A stretch of DNA of 46,117 nt from Rhodanobacteraceae bacterium (GCA_024233975.1 JACKOX010000025.1:1-46117), one strand, 5' to 3'; positions 8,932 to 17,064 are shown, numbered from the stretch's first letter. Numbers and translations are program-made. The notes: a model not told the origin generated them from the letters alone.

Positions 8932-9347
8932 GGCTGCGGCGGTTGGGGCGGCTGCGGACGGCAGTAGATGTCGACCTGCTTGCGCGCGATGTCGAGCTGC
9001 GAGGCGCGCTGTGCTTCGTCCAGCACCTCCACCTCGCCGTCACCATTGAGGTCCATGCGCACCTCCTGGGATTCCTCCAGCGTCTTGATGTTGGCGCGGA
9101 CGCGCTGGCAGAGGTCGCTTTCCGGCTTTGGCTCCGCCTCCTTGGCTTCCTCCTCGGCGGTCTTGCGCGCGATCGGCGGCTCGCGAACGTCGCGCTCCTC
9201 GTATTGCTCGCCAGTGGGCGGGTCCTGCGAGAAGTGGGTGACGCCGTTCTGGTCGGTCCATTTGTAGACCTTGTCGGTGGCCGGCTGGGCGGCAAGCGGC
9301 GCGGTGATCAGCAGGGCCAGCAGGGAGCAGGCGAGACGGATGTTCAT
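8928..9347 (-). CDS. DUF4124 periplasmic protein with EF-hand-like loop
   Basis: A 139-residue exported protein. Residues 1-20 are a signal peptide (LLALLITAPLAAQ), then comes the DUF4124 motif VYKWTDQNGVTHFSQDPP (about 27-44), a charged Glu/Lys/Pro linker, and a C-terminal helical part with two cysteines (C80, C129). The tail is PQ-rich. Residues 99-110 (DLNGDGEVEVLD) fit a calcium-binding EF-hand loop pattern at positions 1, 3, 5, 6 and 12; related DUF4124 proteins carry an aligned segment with a less perfect loop. The frame opens at 9431, but ATG 9347 begins the signal peptide and is preferred. It is the first gene of the two-gene DUF4124 unit. Confidence 0.82.
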   Translation of the reverse strand: MNIRLACSLLALLITAPLAAQPATDKVYKWTDQNGVTHFSQDPPTGEQYEERDVREPPIARKTAEEEAKEAEPKPESDLCQRVRANIKTLEESQEVRMDLNGDGEVEVLDEAQRASQLDIARKQVDIYCRPQPPQPPQP

Positions 9348-9459
9348 GGCGGCGTCCACGGGTCGGATCCTGTCTGCCTTGGTAGCACCGGCGCCGAAAG
9401 ACCGCAAGCACCGGGCTGAATCGCCACCCACCGCCCCGGAAACCTGTGTCCGGTGCGGT

Positions 9460-9465
9460 TACACT
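9460..9465 (+). promoter_or_regulatory. Candidate -10 box for the pssA operon
   Basis: TACACT lies 37 bases before the pssA ATG in the 155-bp gap between divergent genes. The -35 region (around 9437-9442) is poor. If real, it drives pssA and the overlapping genes down to mlaF. Confidence 0.35.
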
Positions 9466-9502
9466 GGGAACTGAGCCAATCAAGGCAAGCCAAGGGATAC
9501 GG

Positions 9503-10327
9503 ATGAGCGCATCCAACGAGCCGGCGCCGCGACCATCGCGCGGCATCTACCTGTTGCCCAACCTGTTCACCACGGGCGGTCTGTTCGCCGGTTTCTACGC
9601 CATCATCGCCGCCAGCGCCGGTCACTATGCCGATGCCTGCATCGCCGTGTTCGTCGCAGCCCTGCTGGACGGCCTGGATGGTCGCATCGCGCGGCTGACC
9701 GGCACGCAGAGCGAGTTCGGCACGCAGTACGACAGCCTGGCCGACCTGGTCAGCTTCGGCATGGCGCCAGCGCTGGTGATGTATCACTGGGCGCTGGTCA
9801 GCCTGAAGGAATACGGGCCGGTCTGGGGCAAGGTCGGCTGGACCGCGGCCTTCCTCTACGCGGCCTGTGCCGCGCTGCGGCTGGCGCGCTTCAATTCGCA
9901 GGTCAGCGTGATCGACAAGCGCTGGTTCATTGGCCTCGCCAGTCCGGCGGCGGCGGGCCTGGTGATGTCCTTCATCTGGGTGATGACCGACTTCGAAGTC
10001 AGCGGTCGCCGGCTGGAGTTCATCGCGCTGGGCGTGACGCTGGTTGCCGCACTGCTGATGGTCAGCCGGTTCCGCTACTTCAGCTTCAAGACGTTGCCCA
10101 TCGCCGAGCGCGTACCCTTCATCGTGGTGCCGCTGGCCGTGCTGGTGTTCGTCTCGCTGTACCTGTTCCAGTCCAAGCTGCTGCTGGCGCTGACCGCGGC
10201 GTATGCGCTTTCCGCACCCGTGACCTGGGTGCTGGGACGCCGCCGGCGCCGGGCGGAGACCGCTGATGCTGTAGTGGGCCCGTCATCGGAGGAATCATCG
10301 CCAGTGGAGCCCAAGGGCGGCGAATGA
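9503..10327 (+). CDS. pssA: CDP-diacylglycerol-serine O-phosphatidyltransferase
   Basis: A 274-residue inner-membrane enzyme that makes phosphatidylserine from CDP-diacylglycerol and serine, the first step to phosphatidylethanolamine. The complete CDP-alcohol phosphotransferase signature is present: D56, D59-G60, A63-R64, G73, D77 and D81, with the canonical spacing. About seven to eight hydrophobic segments follow, as in the type II (Bacillus-like) PssA family. The C-terminal 30 residues are charged and variable. The frame is open from 9446, but ATG 9503 has AAGGG upstream and gives the usual length. Its stop overlaps the start of the GAF/PP2C gene (ATGA), so phospholipid synthesis and the switch protein are translationally coupled. 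Confidence 0.92.
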   Translation: MSASNEPAPRPSRGIYLLPNLFTTGGLFAGFYAIIAASAGHYADACIAVFVAALLDGLDGRIARLTGTQSEFGTQYDSLADLVSFGMAPALVMYHWALVSLKEYGPVWGKVGWTAAFLYAACAALRLARFNSQVSVIDKRWFIGLASPAAAGLVMSFIWVMTDFEVSGRRLEFIALGVTLVAALLMVSRFRYFSFKTLPIAERVPFIVVPLAVLVFVSLYLFQSKLLLALTAAYALSAPVTWVLGRRRRRAETADAVVGPSSEESSPVEPKGGE

Positions 10328-12012
10328 ATGCCGTCGTGGCTGACGAGGCGGTGAGGCTGGAGCGGCGCATGCTGCCGCTGCTGGCGGAGCTGAGCCAGCA
10401 GCTGGCGCTGTCGCTGGATCTGGAGGAAACGCTGCGTCTCGCGGTGGACCGGATCACCGATTTCATGTGCGCCGAGGCGGCCGCATTGTTCCTGCTGGAA
10501 GGCGACAACCTGGTCTGCCGTGCCTGCGCCGGCCCGGTGGATATCCGCGGGCTCAGCGTGCAGCGGACCCGCGGCATCGTCGGTCGCGCGGTCACCAGCA
10601 ACGCGCCGCAGCTGGTCCGCGACGTGCGCGAAGACCCCGATTTCCTCGGTGCCATCGACGAGAACACCGGCTTTGTCACCCGAAGCATCCTGTGCACGCC
10701 GCTGTCGACCGCGAACGGGCCGATCGGCGCGCTGCAGGTGCTGAACAAGCGCGATGGCGGTCTGTTCGACGCGGCCGACAGCGACGCGCTGCGACTGCTT
10801 TCCGCGCCGACGGCGCTGGCGGTGTCCGGTGCGTACATGGCCGGCGAACTGCTGGAACAGAACCGCATCCGCCGCGAGCTGAACATGGCGCGCCGTCTGC
10901 AGCGCTCGCTGCTACCCAAGCGTCGCCGCGGCGGCTATCCGGTGCGCGCACTGAATCTGCCGGCACGCGAGATATCCGGCGATTTCTACGATTTCTTCGA
11001 CCTGCCCGACGGACGCATCGCCTTTGCTTCCGGCGACGTTTCCGGCAAGGGACTGGATGCCGCTTTCCTGATGGTCCGCTGCGCCAGCCTGCTGCGCTGG
11101 GCCGGCAAGGAAGGGCTGCTGCCGTCGCAGTGGATGGCGCGGGTCAACGATGAGCTGGGCGAGGCCATCGCCTCGGGCATGTTCGTCTGCGCCGTGGCCG
11201 GCTACTACGACCCGAAGTCGCAGACGGCCGTCTGGTCGAGCGCGGGCTTTCCGCCGGTGCTGCGGGTGGATCGCGAGGGCCGGGTGCAGCGCTTCGTTGC
11301 CGAAGCGCCACCACTGGGCATCATGGACGGCCTCGATTTCCCCGAGCAGCGCGCGGACCTGCGTGATGCCTCGCTGTACCTGTATTCGGATGGCGTCACC
11401 GATGTCCGCGACAGCGAAGGTCGGACACTGGACGTCGAAGGCGTGGAAACGCTGTTGTCGGAACTGGCGGAACTGAAGCCGGAACCACGGCTGCATGCCA
11501 TCGTGCGCCGGCTGCGCGGCTACCGGATGACCGACGACACCACGCTGCTGCTGATCGAGGGCGGCCACGGCGACTCGCCGGAGCTGCTCGACATCGCCTT
11601 CCCGGCGCGGCCGGAGGAACTGGCCAACATGCGCCGTCGTTGCCACGAGGCGCTGCAGCGCATCGGTGTCAACGAACAGCTGGCCGGGGCGCTGATCCTC
11701 GCCATCGACGAGGCGGCGGCCAACGTTATCCGCCATGCTTATGGCGGCGCCTGCGGCAGCCGAGTGGAGCTGCGCATGGTCCACCGCGAGGACCACTTGA
11801 ACATCGAGCTGCGCGACTTCGCGCCGTGCATCGATCCCGCGGCGGTGAAGGCCAAGAAGCTGGGCGAATGCCGCGCGGGTGGGCTGGGCGTGGCGCTGAT
11901 CGACGAAATCATGGATGGCTGGGAGCTGCAGCCGGCACCGGACGGCAAGGGCAATCGCCTGCGCATGTGGAAGCGGTTGCCGGCCAGCGCCGATGCAACG
12001 ACAACGGAATAA
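10324..12012 (+). CDS. GAF - PP2C phosphatase - HATPase kinase switch protein (RsbU/RsbW fusion)
   Basis: A 562-residue cytosolic regulator in three parts. Residues about 20-175 form a GAF sensor domain. Residues about 185-412 form a SpoIIE/RsbU-type PP2C phosphatase with metal-binding aspartates in SGDFYD (D220), SGDVSGKG (D238), YSDGVTD (D356) and DDTT (404-405). Residues about 425-553 form a GHKL anti-sigma-type kinase with an N-box (DEAAANVIRHAYG, 462-474), D498 in RDFAP and a glycine box (GGLGVALI). Families with these domains dephosphorylate and phosphorylate a STAS antagonist; such a STAS gene follows directly. The ATG overlaps the pssA stop by 4 bases. The ligand of the GAF domain cannot be told. 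Confidence 0.93.
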   Translation: MNAVVADEAVRLERRMLPLLAELSQQLALSLDLEETLRLAVDRITDFMCAEAAALFLLEGDNLVCRACAGPVDIRGLSVQRTRGIVGRAVTSNAPQLVRDVREDPDFLGAIDENTGFVTRSILCTPLSTANGPIGALQVLNKRDGGLFDAADSDALRLLSAPTALAVSGAYMAGELLEQNRIRRELNMARRLQRSLLPKRRRGGYPVRALNLPAREISGDFYDFFDLPDGRIAFASGDVSGKGLDAAFLMVRCASLLRWAGKEGLLPSQWMARVNDELGEAIASGMFVCAVAGYYDPKSQTAVWSSAGFPPVLRVDREGRVQRFVAEAPPLGIMDGLDFPEQRADLRDASLYLYSDGVTDVRDSEGRTLDVEGVETLLSELAELKPEPRLHAIVRRLRGYRMTDDTTLLLIEGGHGDSPELLDIAFPARPEELANMRRRCHEALQRIGVNEQLAGALILAIDEAAANVIRHAYGGACGSRVELRMVHREDHLNIELRDFAPCIDPAAVKAKKLGECRAGGLGVALIDEIMDGWELQPAPDGKGNRLRMWKRLPASADATTTE

Positions 12013-12031
12013 CCAGGGAACGCGAATCGAC

Positions 12032-12346
12032 ATGAAGCGCTGTCAGACGGAAGACCGGGGCGACTACCAGGTGGTGGTGTTGTCCGGCGAGGTGGATCTC
12101 AGCTGGTCGCAGCAGGTGCGGCGCGAGGTGCTGGATGCCCTCAAGCTGAGCGACAACGTGGCGGTCGACCTGTCCGCGGTGAGTTACATCGACTCTTCCG
12201 GCATCGCAGCGCTGGTCGAAGGCTTCCAGCAGGCGCGCGGCAAGGGGCAGCGTTTCGTGCTGCTGTCGGCATCGCAGCCGGTGATGGCCGTGCTGAAGCT
12301 GGCGCGGCTGGACAAGGTGTTCCATCTGGTGGATTCGCTGGACTGA
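12032..12346 (+). CDS. STAS-domain anti-anti-sigma/MlaB-like protein
   Basis: A 104-residue single STAS domain. The segment SYIDSSGIAALVEGF (51-65) contains the DSSG site where SpoIIAA/RsbV proteins are phosphorylated (S55 by analogy), and the rest matches the alternating beta/alpha STAS fold. Two roles are possible. It may be the phospho-antagonist controlled by the preceding phosphatase-kinase, or the MlaB-like subunit of the MCE transporter encoded next, or both. The frame opens earlier, but ATG 12032 follows the upstream stop by 19 bases. The stop codon overlaps the mlaE start by one base (TGATG), a sign that the two products are made together. Confidence 0.9.
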   Translation: MKRCQTEDRGDYQVVVLSGEVDLSWSQQVRREVLDALKLSDNVAVDLSAVSYIDSSGIAALVEGFQQARGKGQRFVLLSASQPVMAVLKLARLDKVFHLVDSLD

Positions 12347-13143
12347 TGGAAGCGCTGCTGCGCCCCTTCGAACTGCTGGGACGGCGCACCCTCGCCATGC
12401 TGGCGGCGTTGGGCTATGGCGGCATGCTGCTGCTGGACGCGATCCGCTTCAGCCTGATCGGCTGGCATATCGGCCAGCCGGTGCGTCCGCGCATGATCTT
12501 CGAGCAGATGCGCCAGGTTGGCGTCGACGCCATTCCCATCGTGTCGATGCTGGCGATGACCATCGGCATCATGCTCGGCATCCAGTTCATCGCCGCGCTC
12601 AGCGAATTCGGTGCGGAGAGCCAGGTGATCGTCGCCTCGGCGAAGTCGATCACCCGCGAGTTCGGCGCGCTGATCACCGGCATCGTGGTCGCCGGGCGCA
12701 GCGGTTCGGCCTTCGCCGCGCGTCTGGGTTCGATGATGGTGTCGCAGGAAGTCGATGCGTTGGCCGTCACCGGCGTGGAGCCGGTGCGCTACCTGGTGGC
12801 GCCAGCGCTGATCGCCATGCTGGTGATGCTGCCCTGCCTGACGCTGTTCGCCGACCTGGTCGCCATCATCGGCGCCGGGCTGTATTCCGCCGGGCCGCTG
12901 GACATGAGCCTGTCCGGCTACCTGTGGCAGAGCCTGCACCTGCTGACGCCACGCGATGTCTGGGAGGGCGTGTCCAAGAGTTTCGTGTTCGCCACGCTGA
13001 TCACCCTGATCGGCTGCGCGACCGGCTTTTCGGTGACCGGCGGCGCCGAGGGCGTTGGTCGCGCCACCACCCGTGCCGTGGTGCTGTCGATCAGCGCACT
13101 GGTGATCGCCGACATGCTGTTCAGCTACTTCCTCAACCGATGA
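12346..13143 (+). CDS. mlaE: MlaE-family ABC transporter permease
   Basis: A 265-residue inner-membrane permease of the MCE phospholipid transport system, which moves phospholipids between inner and outer membrane. Family signatures are the amphipathic N-terminal interface helix, then EFGALITGIVVAGRSGSA (about 103-120) and FAARLGSMMVSQEVDAL, followed by three further membrane segments. Length fits MlaE (260). It overlaps the STAS gene by one base and the Cys-rich gene by four (ATGA), so the order is STAS-permease-mini-protein-ATPase. The gene name is by family; the transport direction is not shown by the sequence. Confidence 0.93.
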   Translation: MEALLRPFELLGRRTLAMLAALGYGGMLLLDAIRFSLIGWHIGQPVRPRMIFEQMRQVGVDAIPIVSMLAMTIGIMLGIQFIAALSEFGAESQVIVASAKSITREFGALITGIVVAGRSGSAFAARLGSMMVSQEVDALAVTGVEPVRYLVAPALIAMLVMLPCLTLFADLVAIIGAGLYSAGPLDMSLSGYLWQSLHLLTPRDVWEGVSKSFVFATLITLIGCATGFSVTGGAEGVGRATTRAVVLSISALVIADMLFSYFLNR

Positions 13144-13424
13144 GCCAGCCAGCAACCTGCCATTGCGGACTATGGGAGAGCTCGCCGGGGACCCTGCGAT
13201 CGCAGGGCGTCCCGGAAGGCTTCTGCGGCATCTGCGATGTGTGCGGTGCGCCCGGGCACGTGCGCGCGCATCCGGCTGCCCCGGTTTCGGGCGCATGGTG
13301 TGACGCCTGCTATTCCAATCTTGCCACCGGCAACGGCGTCCTGATCGCCCGGGCAGTGCCGTGGATTGCCTTGTCGCTGGGCTTGCTCGCGGCTGGCGTT
13401 GCCGTGTGGAGGTCCCTCGCATGA
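13140..13424 (+). CDS. Cys-rich zinc-ribbon-like mini-protein with C-terminal TM
   Basis: A 94-residue protein I cannot assign to a family. The first 60 residues hold seven cysteines in the patterns CHC (7, 9), CGICDVC (29, 32, 35) and CDAC (54, 57), suitable for zinc or an iron-sulfur site. Residues about 68-90 form one membrane segment (VPWIALSLGLLAAGVAVW), so the Cys-rich head probably faces the cytosol. The ATG overlaps the mlaE stop (ATGA) and the stop overlaps the mlaF start (ATGA), which ties it firmly to the transporter. No such subunit belongs to the E. coli Mla system. Confidence 0.8.
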   Translation: MSQPATCHCGLWESSPGTLRSQGVPEGFCGICDVCGAPGHVRAHPAAPVSGAWCDACYSNLATGNGVLIARAVPWIALSLGLLAAGVAVWRSLA

Positions 13425-14269
13425 GCAGCGCTCACGTCGATGCCGCATATGAGGCGGAGTTCCAGAACAGGGAACCCGACGTTCCGGTGATCGACGTCAC
13501 TGGTCTTGAGGTTTACTACGGCCGGCGGCGCATCCTGCACGGCATCGACTTCCGCGTGATGCCCAACGAGATCCGCGTGATCATGGGTGGCTCGGGTTCC
13601 GGCAAGAGCACGCTGCTGCGCGCCTTGCTGGGGCTGAAGCGGCCAACCCGCGGCGTGGTCAAACTGCTCGGCACCGACATCGCCCGCGCCAGTGCGGCGG
13701 AAATGCTGGCACTGCGGCGCAAGATGGGCGTGAGCTTCCAGGGCGGCGCGCTGTTCACCTCGATGACGGTTGGCGACAACGTTGCCCTGCCGCTGCGTGA
13801 GCACACCAAACTGGACGAAAACACCATCCGCATCATGAGTCGCCTCAAGCTGGAGGTGGTCAACCTTGGCGGTTTCCAGGACCTGATGCCGGCGCAGCTG
13901 TCCGGCGGCATGGTCAAGCGCGCGGCGCTGGCTCGCGCCATCGTCATGGACCCGAAGCTGCTGTTCTTCGACGAACCATCGGCCGGCCTCGATCCGGTGG
14001 TGTCGGCCGAGCTTGACGAGCTGATCCTGCAGCTGCGTGATGCCATGCGCATGAGCATCGTGGTGGTCACCCACGAGCTGGAAAGCGCGTTCAAGATCGC
14101 CGACAGCATTACCGTGCTCGATCAGGGTCAGGTGCTGATGACCGGCACGGTCGACGAGGTGAAGTCCTGCAAGAACGAGCGCATCCAGGACCTGCTCAAT
14201 CGTCGCCCGCGCGAGGTCGAGGTGAACGTGGACGAATACCTGCGACGGCTCACCGAAGAGGAAGGCTGA
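13421..14269 (+). CDS. mlaF: MlaF-family ABC transporter ATP-binding protein
   Basis: A 282-residue cytosolic ATPase of the MCE lipid transporter. It shows Walker A (GGSGSGKST), a Q-loop (SFQGGALF), the signature motif LSGGM, Walker B (LLFFDEPSAGLDP) and the H-loop (VVTHE). SFQGGALFTSMTV and LSGGMVKRAALARA are typical for MlaF. The C-terminal tail after about residue 250 is charged, as in MlaF proteins that contact the STAS subunit. The frame opens at 13361; ATG 13421 overlaps the preceding stop and is preferred. It is the last gene of the pssA-to-mlaF run: a 48-bp gap with its own promoter-like box follows. Confidence 0.94.
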   Translation: MSSAHVDAAYEAEFQNREPDVPVIDVTGLEVYYGRRRILHGIDFRVMPNEIRVIMGGSGSGKSTLLRALLGLKRPTRGVVKLLGTDIARASAAEMLALRRKMGVSFQGGALFTSMTVGDNVALPLREHTKLDENTIRIMSRLKLEVVNLGGFQDLMPAQLSGGMVKRAALARAIVMDPKLLFFDEPSAGLDPVVSAELDELILQLRDAMRMSIVVVTHELESAFKIADSITVLDQGQVLMTGTVDEVKSCKNERIQDLLNRRPREVEVNVDEYLRRLTEEEG

Positions 14270-14305
14270 GGCTGTCGCTGGTCGATGCGATTTGCCGCTC
14301 GCTGC

Positions 14306-14311
14306 TAACAT
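14306..14311 (+). promoter_or_regulatory. Candidate -10 box of RDD gene, leaderless spacing
   Basis: TAACAT ends 6 bases before the ATG at 14318, the same spacing as at alkB and xerD. No Shine-Dalgarno sequence lies between. The -35 is not consensus. Confidence 0.35.
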
Positions 14312-14317
14312 TCGCGC

Positions 14318-14779
14318 ATGACTGACCCTACCGATTCCGACGCCGAACCGGCGCGCGGCGCGGCGCTGCACTGGCAGCTGATTGCGCTGGTGTATGACCT
14401 GTTTCCGCTGGCCGGCATCGTTTTCTTCGGCTCGGCCATCACCTACGCGCTGAATGGCGCGGAGCCGGTGACGCCCGGCAGTTGGCAGAGCCGCCTGGAG
14501 TTCGTGTTCCTGCTGCTGCTGTGTTTCAGCTACTACGCGCTGTCCTGGCGACGAGGCGGGCAGACGCTGGGCATGCGCGCCTGGCGATTGATCCTGCGTG
14601 GTGACGGCGATGGTGGCGTGGTGCCGGAATGGTCGCGACTGGCGCTGCGCTGGCTGGTCGCGTGGCCTTCGCTGCTGCTGTTCGGCATCGGTTACTGGAT
14701 TGCTCTGTTCGATCCGCTGCGCCGGACCTTGCCGGACCGGCTCAGCCGGACGCGCATCGAGCGTCGTCCAAAACGCTGA
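14318..14779 (+). CDS. RDD family membrane protein
   Basis: A 153-residue inner-membrane protein with the RDD layout: a first segment with YDLFPLAGIVFFG (about 29-41, the family Asp at 30), a second hydrophobic segment near 65-78, the conserved GGQTLGMRAWRL (about 80-91), and a third segment at about 112-128. RDD proteins are found in envelope operons. Some have been linked to ion transport, but no function can be assigned here. The start ATG 14318 lacks a ribosome binding site and lies just behind a -10-like box. It converges on lptG with a 9-base gap. Confidence 0.82.
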   Translation: MTDPTDSDAEPARGAALHWQLIALVYDLFPLAGIVFFGSAITYALNGAEPVTPGSWQSRLEFVFLLLLCFSYYALSWRRGGQTLGMRAWRLILRGDGDGGVVPEWSRLALRWLVAWPSLLLFGIGYWIALFDPLRRTLPDRLSRTRIERRPKR

Positions 14780-14784
14780 GCCCT

Positions 14785-14802
14785 GGCGTCAGACCTGACG
14801 CC
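14785..14802. terminator. Perfect palindrome at convergent gene ends
   Basis: GGCGTCAG and CTGACGCC flank two bases, giving in practice a 7-bp stem with a 4-base loop. It overlaps the lptG stop codon and follows the RDD stop by 5 bases. No T-run is seen, so its role as a terminator is uncertain. Confidence 0.4.
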
Positions 14803-15901
14803 GGAAATACAGCCAGGACACGGCGATCAGCAGCAGCGGCGGCACTGCGCTGGCCAGCCGCATGTCGATGCCGTAGACCTCGGCCATGTTCAGCATGAGG
14901 TTGCGCACCAGCAGGTGGTAGCCGACGGCGATGACCACGCCGACCATCAGGCGCTTGCCAAAACCGCCCGAGCGCAGCGAACCGAAGGCAAAGGGCAGGG
15001 TGGCCATGAGCATCGCGAGGATGTTCAGCGGGTAGAACCAGCGCTGCCAGTACGCGTTGGCGAAGGCCCGGTTGTCCAGTCCGTTCTTGGTCATGTAGTC
15101 GAGGCTTTCCGACAGCTCGCGCGTGGACATGTAGCGCGGTCGCGAGGTACCGAGGCTCAGCACCTGCGGATCCAGCCCGGAAGCCCACTGCTCGGACTCC
15201 AGGTTTTCGGTGCGCACGTGGTCGTCCTCGAAGTGGCTGCGGCTGAGATCGTGAAGTGTCCATTCGCCATGGCGATGCTCGGCGAGTTTGGCGGTGGTGA
15301 TCGACAGCAGCCGGCCTTCCGGGTCGAAGGCGAACAGGTCGACGTCGGACAGCTCCACCCATTGCTCGGCGCCTTCGCCGCGCACCAGTCCCTGCTTCGC
15401 GTTGAGGTAGGTGTCGCCTTCGCGTGCCCACAGGCCGGACCAGCGGGCCACGGCCATCTGGTCGGATTTGGCGGCAACCACCAGCGCCTGTGCCTCGCGC
15501 TCGCCGGCGGGGCCGATGGTTTCGGCGACCAGCATCATCGCGCCGGCGAACAGCGCGACCACCACCAGCAGTCCGCGGACGATGCGCCGGCGCGACAGGC
15601 CGGAGGCGCGTAGCGCGGTCAGCTCCGAGCGTGCGGCCAGCGCGCCGAGGCCGAGCAACGCGGCCAGCACCATGGCGGTGGGGAACAGTTCATAGGCGCG
15701 CCGTGGCAGCGTGTACAGCGTGTACAGCAGGGCCGAGCCCACGCCGTAGCCGCCGTCGCCGATTTCGTCCAGCTCGCTGATGAAGGCGGTGATGCCGTCG
15801 AAGCCGAGCAGCAGCAGCCATACCGGCAGCAGCATGCCAAGCACCGCGCGCGCCACCAGACGATCGTGGATGCGCCAGCCGAATCGGGCAGCGAGGCTCA
15901 T
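14789..15901 (-). CDS. lptG: LPS export ABC transporter permease LptG
   Basis: A 370-residue inner-membrane permease of the LptB2FG complex that extracts lipopolysaccharide and passes it to LptC/A. It has the YjgP/YjgQ layout: hydrophobic segments near 20-35, 60-82 and 105-125, a periplasmic beta-jellyroll domain (about 130-265), and three C-terminal segments starting with WFYPLNILAMLMATLPFAF. The short YMSTREL motif before the last block is typical of LptG. The frame is open upstream, but ATG 15901 overlaps the lptF stop (ATGA). It is the second gene of the lptF-lptG unit. Confidence 0.93.
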   Translation of the reverse strand: MSLAARFGWRIHDRLVARAVLGMLLPVWLLLLGFDGITAFISELDEIGDGGYGVGSALLYTLYTLPRRAYELFPTAMVLAALLGLGALAARSELTALRASGLSRRRIVRGLLVVVALFAGAMMLVAETIGPAGEREAQALVVAAKSDQMAVARWSGLWAREGDTYLNAKQGLVRGEGAEQWVELSDVDLFAFDPEGRLLSITTAKLAEHRHGEWTLHDLSRSHFEDDHVRTENLESEQWASGLDPQVLSLGTSRPRYMSTRELSESLDYMTKNGLDNRAFANAYWQRWFYPLNILAMLMATLPFAFGSLRSGGFGKRLMVGVVIAVGYHLLVRNLMLNMAEVYGIDMRLASAVPPLLLIAVSWLYFRRQV

Positions 15902-17001
15902 GCGCGGGCCACCCTGCGCACAGGCCGCTGCCGTGGCCGCGGCAGTGACTGCGCGCGCCACAGCAGCCAGGCACCAGCCAGCAGCACCGGCGCATGCACC
16001 CACCACAGCCCCAGCCAGTCCGGGATGCTGCCGTCGGCCAGCCAGGCGCGACCAAGGCCAAGCAGGTTGAAGTAGACGATGTAGGCGACCAGCGCCAGCA
16101 GGATGCCGCCGTGGCGCGAGCTTCGCGGTGGTGAGCGCGCCAGCGACAGCGCCAGCAGCGCCAGCAGCAGGGCCGACAGCGGCGTGGCCACGCGCCAGTG
16201 CAGCTCGGCGCTGTCGGCGGGGTCGTCGCTGCCCAATAGTGCCGCGGTCGGCATGCGCTCCTGGGTGGTGCCGGAGTCGTTGGGTTCGCTGTCCGGCACG
16301 CGGATGTCGTTGCGCTCGAAGCGCATGATCCGGTAGTTGCTCTGTCCGGGGCTGCCTTCCACCCGGAAACCGTCACTCAGGCTCAGGTAGCGCTCCTCGC
16401 CCTGGCTCTCGCGGAACAGCTCGCCCGAGCGCGCAGTGACCACGTCGATGCGGCCGTCCTTCTTGGAATGCACGAACAGCCGCTTGAACTGGCTGCCGTC
16501 GGCGGACATTTCCGCGAGGTAGACCACGCTGGCGCGGCCGGGAATCTCGACGAAACGCCCGGGCTCAAGGCCGGCGACCAGCAGCGAGCGATTGGCGGCG
16601 TCGATCATGTCCTTGGAGCGGTTCAGCGCGGACGGCGTCCACCACAGCGAGGCCATCGCCACCAGCAGGGTCATCGGCAGTACCAGTAGAGAAATGGCCG
16701 GCAACAGGCGTTGTGGTCCGATGCCGGCTGCTGCCAGCACGGCCATTTCCGAATCGCGGTACAGGCGCCCGACGCCTAGCAGTACGGCAAGGAACAGCGC
16801 CAGCGGCAGCAGGATCGGCAGGAAGCGCACCGACCGCAGCCCGAGTTGCGAGAACAGCAGCGATGCCGGGAACTTCCCTCGCGCGATCTCGCCCAGCATG
16901 TCCGCCACGATGCCGCCCAGGCTCAGCAGGGCCAGGATCAGGGCCACGGCCAGGAACGTGGTCAGCAGTTCGCGCAGCAGGTAGCGGTCAAGCACGCGCA
17001 T
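15898..17001 (-). CDS. lptF: LPS export ABC transporter permease LptF
   Basis: A 367-residue partner of LptG in the LPS export complex. The N-terminus MRVLDRYLLRELL is a typical LptF start. Hydrophobic segments are near 14-33, 60-80 and 100-120, a periplasmic domain spans about 125-265 (with VYLAEM and RIMRFE), and three C-terminal segments begin with LHWRVATPLSALLLALLAL. Length and layout fit the family. The gene is divergent from pepA, separated by 168 bp. No convincing minus-strand promoter was found. It overlaps lptG by 4 bases. Confidence 0.93.
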   Translation of the reverse strand: MRVLDRYLLRELLTTFLAVALILALLSLGGIVADMLGEIARGKFPASLLFSQLGLRSVRFLPILLPLALFLAVLLGVGRLYRDSEMAVLAAAGIGPQRLLPAISLLVLPMTLLVAMASLWWTPSALNRSKDMIDAANRSLLVAGLEPGRFVEIPGRASVVYLAEMSADGSQFKRLFVHSKKDGRIDVVTARSGELFRESQGEERYLSLSDGFRVEGSPGQSNYRIMRFERNDIRVPDSEPNDSGTTQERMPTAALLGSDDPADSAELHWRVATPLSALLLALLALSLARSPPRSSRHGGILLALVAYIVYFNLLGLGRAWLADGSIPDWLGLWWVHAPVLLAGAWLLWRAQSLPRPRQRPVRRVARA

Positions 17002-17032
17002 CGGGTTGGCAGGATTCCTCGGAGCTGGGTGA

Positions 17033-17064
17033 TTGCAGGCTGGCGGCGGGCGGCCTGTTAGAAT
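17033..17064 (+). promoter_or_regulatory. Candidate promoter for pepA
   Basis: An extended -10 element reads TGT-TAGAAT (TAGAAT at 17059-17064). TTGCAG at 17033-17038 could serve as -35, but the spacing of 20 bases is long. The predicted leader to the pepA ATG is about 100 bases. Confidence 0.4.
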
